This document shows positions 5,584 through 8,482 of a stretch of 8,482 nucleotides of DNA, piece by piece. The DNA is from Bacillota bacterium (GTDB taxonomy: Bacteria > Bacillota > Clostridia > Christensenellales > Aristaeellaceae), in contig JAEWAH010000024.1 in NCBI GenBank assembly GCA_023391725.1, positions 1 to 8,482 of the forward strand, in the 5' to 3' direction. Position numbers and translations under genes: made by a program. The notes below the pieces were generated by a model. It was not told the DNA's origin, did no database searches, and saw only the letters and a program-made list of their open reading frames with translations. The first letter of the stretch is position 1, and each line of letters begins with the position of its first letter.

Positions 5584-6789
5584 TTACTGTTCCTTCGGCG
5601 GTGTTTCCGGCGCTTTCGGCGAGGCCTTCACCTGCCGCTTAAACGTAAGGCGCAGGCGGGGCGGGATCGGGATCGGGATGGGCGGGGGAGTGGCGCCGCT
5701 GTCCGCCTGGAGCACTACCTTACACAGGTTCAAAAGGACAGGCCCCAGCAATAGACCCAGCACATTCCCGGTGAACTGTAATCCGGCATACATAGCCATC
5801 ATGGTGGCCAGAGGATACAGGCCCAGACTTTTGCCAACGATCCGGGGCTCAGCCACCTGCCGGACGACGATCACAGCCAGGTACAAAAGCGCCATGCCAA
5901 CACCCGTGGCCGTATCCCCGGTCACAAAGCCCACAAGGGACCAGGGGATCAAAAACAGCCCAGCGCCCAGAACGGGCAGCGCGTCCATCAGCCCGATAAG
6001 CAGGCCCAGCAGCAGCCCATAGGGTTTTTGCTGGATGGAAAGGCCCAGGATAACCGTGATGGTGATCAGAAGGGAAACCAGCAGCTGCGCCCTGATCTGC
6101 CCGAACAGCGCCTTAAACAGGTCGTGCTTGAGAACGACGCCTTTGCGTATCATTCCCGGCGGGAAAGTCCTGTGGAAGAAGGCGAAGATGCGCTCCCGGT
6201 CGCTTGAAAGGTAATAGGTAGCCATGATGGTCAGCACCACTGAAAGCAGCATGGTGGGTACGGACATGGCCGTGGCCCAGGCGCCGGAGGCCACTGTACG
6301 GGAGATGCTGAAAGCCACGTCTCGCAGTGTCTTGCCTGCCTCCTGCAAGGTGGAGGTGATCATCTCCATCGCGTCCGGCGGAAGCACATCCTTATACTTC
6401 GCGCTCAGGTCCGTTACCCAGGAAGTAACCTGGTTGCTGAGCATCTGCCAAAGGTAGGGCGTGGCCCGGGCCAGGGATAAGAGTTCCTCGATGAGTCGGC
6501 CGATGAGCACCCGAAGGCCCCAGCCAAGAAGCCCAAAGAGCACCACCATCGTTAGGATAGTGGCGATATTTTTGCCAAAGCTCATTTTGGCAAACGCCCT
6601 GCGCAAAAGCCGCACCACAGGCTCCATGAGCATGGCAAAAAGCAGTGCCAGCACGAAAGGCCAGCATAGGGGCAGCAGTTTCACCAGCACTAAGCAGCTT
6701 AAAAGCACAAGTGCGATGAGCAGCAATCGACGGGGGATATCATTGGTGCGCGTGTTCCAGTTCCGGAGCCGCTTCAAAATGTCCTCCAT
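5584..6789 (-). CDS. ytvI: AI-2E-family transporter, sporulation integral membrane protein YtvI-like
   Basis: A polytopic membrane protein of the AI-2E/PerM superfamily, closest in its motifs to YtvI of spore formers. Several hydrophobic segments are visible, around 20-55 (including FAMLMEPVVRLLRR, 51-64), 78-98, 175-194, 235-255, 257-290, 294-312 and 322-362. The region ALFGQIRAQLLVSLL (227-241), then LIGLMDALPVLGAGLFLIPW (264-283) and VVRQVAEPRIVGKSLGLYP (308-326), is characteristic. The transported substrate and exact sporulation role are not established by sequence. The start at 6789 has GGGAGGG 6 nt upstream; the longer frame to 6849 would begin inside the promoter. The 38-residue tail (364-401) is unusually Pro/Lys-rich, with PPPIPIPIPP. 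The frame stays open for 38 codons after its TAA. Confidence 0.85.
   Translation of the reverse strand: MEDILKRLRNWNTRTNDIPRRLLLIALVLLSCLVLVKLLPLCWPFVLALLFAMLMEPVVRLLRRAFAKMSFGKNIATILTMVVLFGLLGWGLRVLIGRLIEELLSLARATPYLWQMLSNQVTSWVTDLSAKYKDVLPPDAMEMITSTLQEAGKTLRDVAFSISRTVASGAWATAMSVPTMLLSVVLTIMATYYLSSDRERIFAFFHRTFPPGMIRKGVVLKHDLFKALFGQIRAQLLVSLLITITVILGLSIQQKPYGLLLGLLIGLMDALPVLGAGLFLIPWSLVGFVTGDTATGVGMALLYLAVIVVRQVAEPRIVGKSLGLYPLATMMAMYAGLQFTGNVLGLLLGPVLLNLCKVVLQADSGATPPPIPIPIPPRLRLTFKRQVKASPKAPETPPKEQ
5658..5688 (+). repeat. G-quadruplex-type tract inside the ytvI tail
   Basis: Six G-runs of three or more (5658-5661, 5663-5665, 5669-5671, 5675-5677, 5680-5682, 5684-5688) are separated by loops of 1-3 nt. 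The core is the tandem GGGATC unit. The G-rich strand is the template strand of ytvI, so the structure could form in DNA but not in the ytvI mRNA, which is C-rich here. It encodes the Pro-Ile repeat of the tail. Confidence 0.6.
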
Positions 6790-6795
6790 CCTGTC

Positions 6796-6801
6796 CCTCC
6801 C
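6796..6801 (-). promoter_or_regulatory. GGGAGG ribosome binding site of ytvI
   Basis: It lies 6 nt upstream of the ATG at 6789 and selects this codon over the ATG at 6849, which lies upstream of the promoter -35 box. Confidence 0.75.
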
Positions 6802-6814
6802 AGTGTTTTTATAT

Positions 6815-6843
6815 AGTATACCATCCCTGACCTTTTTTGTCAT
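6815..6843 (-). promoter_or_regulatory. Sigma-A-like promoter of ytvI
   Basis: ATGACA (6838-6843) is spaced exactly 17 bp from TATACT (6815-6820), and the -10 is preceded by TGG (extended -10). Both hexamers match consensus at five of six positions. It predicts a short leader of about 20 nt. The vegetative-type promoter is notable for a gene resembling a sporulation gene, although sporulation sigma factors also use related sequences. Confidence 0.75.
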
Positions 6844-6919
6844 GGGCATCCGTGTGGCAGCTTCTTATATTTCGGTTAGAAATCACTATTATTATGCTGA
6901 AGTTTTATTGCTTGCAGAC

Positions 6920-6943
6920 GGGCTTCTATCTCAAAAGAAGCCC
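6920..6943 (-). terminator. Hairpin after the cyclase gene, possible terminator
   Basis: GGGCTTCT pairs perfectly with AGAAGCCC (8 bp) over an 8-nt loop, 14 bp beyond the cyclase stop. A T-tract is missing directly after the stem on the minus strand, and only a loose T-rich run follows on the plus strand, so termination efficiency is doubtful. The neighbouring 6844-6919 is AT-rich with nothing else recognisable. Confidence 0.45.
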
Positions 6944-6957
6944 TCCCTGCCTTTTCT

Positions 6958-7566
6958 TTACATTATTCCCCTCGCCACAGCGCGAACAAGGCTTGCCTCG
7001 GCGTAAAGGGAAAGGGGGATGGCCGCCACCTCAAAAGAGGCGGGAAGCGCGCACAGGTTGCGCAGGTTTTCCACGATGGGAATGCCGTGGGACAAGAGAA
7101 GCTTATGCACCGGGAAAGGCGGGAAGTCCGGGGAGGGCATATCCACCCCCAGGAAGGCAATATTTTCCCGCGCCAACAGCTCGGCCAGCTCCATAGATAC
7201 TTCCGGATGGCCCTGGTAGTAGCCTTCGCTGCCATATTCGTATTCCAGACCGGTGTACAAAAGCACCGCCTTGCCGGCGAGAGAGCCTTTCGATAGCTTT
7301 GGCGGCAGGATCAGGCGCTGACCGCGCACATCCAGCACAATGCCCGGCGCAAAACATCGGGAAAGGGGCACTTCGTGGACCCCAGCGCCGCCGGGAAGCA
7401 GGTGCATGGGCGCGTCCATGTGCGTGCCGGCGTGCAGCCCCGTGTGCAGCGCAAAGGCCACGTAATGGTCGCGTTCGACCCACTTTTCCTGAACAAGGCT
7501 CGTTTCCCTGTCGCCGGGGTACACCGGCATTCCATTTGATATAGGCCAGCTCAGGTCGATCCACAT
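6958..7566 (-). CDS. Cyclase-family (kynurenine formamidase-like) metal-dependent hydrolase
   Basis: A 202-residue soluble protein of the 'putative cyclase' (PF04199-type) family, which includes kynurenine formamidase and isatin hydrolase. The family motif HAGTHMDAPMH is present at 45-55. Likely metal ligands by analogy with KynB are His49, Asp51, His154 and Glu166 (GIPIVENL at 161-168), with H154 and E166 at the same 12-residue spacing as the corresponding KynB pair. GVDMPSPD (140-147) is the second conserved block. No other tryptophan catabolism genes are nearby, so the true substrate is uncertain and KynB should not be assumed. The ATG at 7566 has AAGGGGGA about 7 nt upstream. It lies 39 bp after the HAD phosphatase and is probably in the same operon; a hairpin follows its stop. 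Confidence 0.9.
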   Translation of the reverse strand: MWIDLSWPISNGMPVYPGDRETSLVQEKWVERDHYVAFALHTGLHAGTHMDAPMHLLPGGAGVHEVPLSRCFAPGIVLDVRGQRLILPPKLSKGSLAGKAVLLYTGLEYEYGSEGYYQGHPEVSMELAELLARENIAFLGVDMPSPDFPPFPVHKLLLSHGIPIVENLRNLCALPASFEVAAIPLSLYAEASLVRAVARGIM

Positions 7567-7605
7567 GGCGCATCCCCCTTTTCTATGCTTATGCTGACTG
7601 GCATT

Positions 7606-8247
7606 TTACCTGACGAGCGCCAAGATTTCCGCGGGATTTGCGATCAAATGCCTGGCGCCATGCTCAAGCAGCTCCTCCCGGGTCCGAAACCCCCAGAGCG
7701 CGCCCACGGGAACCATTCCGGCGGCTTTGGCGCAGTCCATATACACCCCAGTATCCCCCACATACAAAAAATCGGCGGGATCGATATTGAGCTCCCGGGC
7801 GATTTGAAGCGCACCCGTAGGATCTGGCTTGACCGGCACGCCCTCCATCTGCCCCCGGACGCAGGCAAAGGTGATTTGGGGGAAGTACCCCTTAACTACG
7901 GCCAGGGTGCCATCATGGGGTTTGTTGGAAAAAATGCATAAGGGCAGGCCCAAACGCGAAAGGGACTCCAGCATTTTGGGGATCCCTTCATATGGCTGGG
8001 TCCTGTTCCGGCATTCCAGGGCATAATAAGCCTGATAAGCTTTCAAAACCGGCTCAAAACCGTCTTCAAGGCCTGTGACGCGCCGCGCCAGGGTCTTCAC
8101 GCCATCACCCACAAAATAACGGTAGGCATTGATGGGATGCTGGGGGAAGCCATTTTCCATAAGCGCCCGGTTCATGCTCACGGCGATGTCCTCCAATGTA
8201 TCCAAAAGAGTCCCATCCAAATCAAACAACACGGCCCGAAAAGCCAT
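7606..8247 (-). CDS. HAD-family (subfamily IA) phosphatase, phosphoglycolate phosphatase-like
   Basis: A 213-residue haloacid dehalogenase-fold hydrolase, probably a small-metabolite phosphatase in the cytosol. Motif I DLDGT (9-13) supplies nucleophile Asp9 and acid/base Asp11; a helical cap spans about 15-85; motif II is the Ser in FSNKPH (106-111); motif III is Lys140 in VKPDP; motif IV is VGDTGVYMDCAKAAGM (163-178); WGFR (185-188) is typical of Gph-like proteins. The aspartate usually seen at the fourth position after GD (GDTGVDM) is Tyr169 here. I chose the ATG at 8247, not the upstream ATG at 8289, because the promoter -10 box lies at 8278-8283; AAGGA and GGTGG precede the start. It leads a probable two-gene operon with the cyclase-family protein. 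Substrate is unknown; phosphoglycolate is only a family-based guess. Confidence 0.9.
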   Translation of the reverse strand: MAFRAVLFDLDGTLLDTLEDIAVSMNRALMENGFPQHPINAYRYFVGDGVKTLARRVTGLEDGFEPVLKAYQAYYALECRNRTQPYEGIPKMLESLSRLGLPLCIFSNKPHDGTLAVVKGYFPQITFACVRGQMEGVPVKPDPTGALQIARELNIDPADFLYVGDTGVYMDCAKAAGMVPVGALWGFRTREELLEHGARHLIANPAEILALVR

Positions 8248-8277
8248 GGTTCCACCATCCTTTCGCTTGACCGGGCC

Positions 8278-8306
8278 ATTGTACCACACGCAAAGAAAGC
8301 ATGCAA
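8278..8306 (-). promoter_or_regulatory. Promoter of HAD phosphatase-cyclase operon
   Basis: TACAAT (8278-8283) is preceded by TGG (extended -10) and lies 17 bp from TTGCAT (8301-8306), a weak -35. The predicted transcript starts about 25 nt before the ATG at 8247. This also rules out the longer frame that begins at 8289. Confidence 0.7.
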
Positions 8307-8361
8307 TTGTTTGGGTTTGGGCATAATGCAGCCATCAGCAGGAAAAGGATGGCGAAGATAA

Positions 8362-8482
8362 ATGCAAAACAACAAGCAGGATGGCCGCATAAAAAAAGAT
8401 GGGAAGCTGCTTCCCTTCAATCGGCAGATACTTCTGGGCACGGCCACGCAGGTGGTCGCCGCCGCGCTGCTCATCATCGGGC
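8362..8482 (+). CDS. Possible N-terminus of a membrane protein (truncated by window)
   Basis: The frame opens with an ATG directly after an in-frame TAA and runs off the right edge after 40 codons. It starts with a charged stretch (MQNNKQDGRIKKDGK), then LLPFNRQ and a hydrophobic segment ILLGTATQVVAAALLIIG, the pattern of a cytosolic N-terminus followed by a membrane helix. Third codon positions are GC-rich, as expected of a gene here. An AAGGA lies 12 nt upstream, rather far, and I find no good plus-strand promoter. The opposite strand has a competing frame (see findings). If real, it would be the only plus-strand gene in the window, divergent from the HAD operon. Family not recognised. Confidence 0.4.
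   Translation, partial: MQNNKQDGRIKKDGKLLPFNRQILLGTATQVVAAALLIIG
8391..8415 (-). terminator. Intrinsic terminator-like structure at the right edge (minus strand)
   Basis: On the minus strand GGGAAGC and GCTTCCC (8401-8415) form a tight inverted repeat, realistically a 5-bp stem with a 5-nt loop, followed after ATC by seven T residues (8391-8397). It could stop transcription entering from the right before the HAD promoter. It lies within both candidate reading frames at this edge, so it may be coincidental. Confidence 0.3.

Noticed and set aside
5459..6022. Plus-strand frame opposite ytvI
   Set aside because: Begins in the gap and runs antisense to a well-supported gene, with Arg/Pro/Ser-biased composition.
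6790..6849. Longer ytvI start at 6849
   Set aside because: The extra codons would run through the -35 and -10 boxes of the ytvI promoter and have no ribosome binding site.
6837..7196. Plus-strand frame opposite the 3' half of the cyclase gene
   Set aside because: Arg/Pro/Gly-rich shadow with no domain; the minus-strand cyclase motif is clear.
9..8482. A defence island, CRISPR array, prophage or biosynthetic cluster
   Set aside because: No Cas, restriction, toxin, integrase, transposase or modular synthase motifs in any frame, and no regularly spaced repeats.

Overview
This GC-rich window looks like chromosomal DNA from an endospore-forming member of the Firmicutes, most likely a class Clostridia gut-type organism. 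The reasons are a YtvI-type sporulation membrane protein, a YwlG/UPF0340 protein, a thymidine kinase of the form GAMGSSKT...DEAQFL, strong GGAGG ribosome binding sites and sigma-A-like promoters. I cannot name a genus. Nearly everything is encoded on the minus strand, so the transcriptional order runs from right to left. No rRNA, tRNA, CRISPR array, transposase or phage gene was seen.

Reading from the right in transcription order: a divergent, truncated, uncertain membrane-protein start lies at 8362-8482 (+). An extended -10 promoter (8278-8306) then drives a HAD phosphatase (7606-8247) and a cyclase-family metal hydrolase (6958-7566), 39 bp apart. Next, a well-formed promoter (6815-6843) drives a YtvI/AI-2E-type membrane protein (5584-6789). 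It is followed by a SpoU/TrmH RNA 2'-O-methyltransferase (4632-5360) and, 3 bp later, a YwlG-like protein (4089-4628). A Na+/phosphate symporter fused to a PhoU-like domain (2312-3949) has its own leader with a stem-loop. A 262-bp intergenic stretch (2050-2311) is packed with palindromes and a terminal-inverted-repeat-bounded segment. From its left edge a promoter drives a second SpoU methyltransferase (1279-2049), thymidine kinase (665-1243) and a truncated gene with a putative galactose-binding-like domain (1-621).

Most of the content is housekeeping: RNA methylation twice, thymidine salvage, phosphate uptake, metabolite repair or phosphatase activity, and sporulation membrane function. I see no defence, secretion or biosynthetic system. 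The parts worth a second look are the mosaic repeat region at 2104-2309, the reading frame that continues past the ytvI stop together with a G-quadruplex-type tract in its tail, a changed motif IV residue in the HAD phosphatase, the tight methyltransferase-ywlG pair, and the ambiguous right edge. No gene-free stretch exceeds 300 bp; the longest gaps are 2050-2311, 5361-5583, 6790-6957 and 3950-4088, and each is described below.
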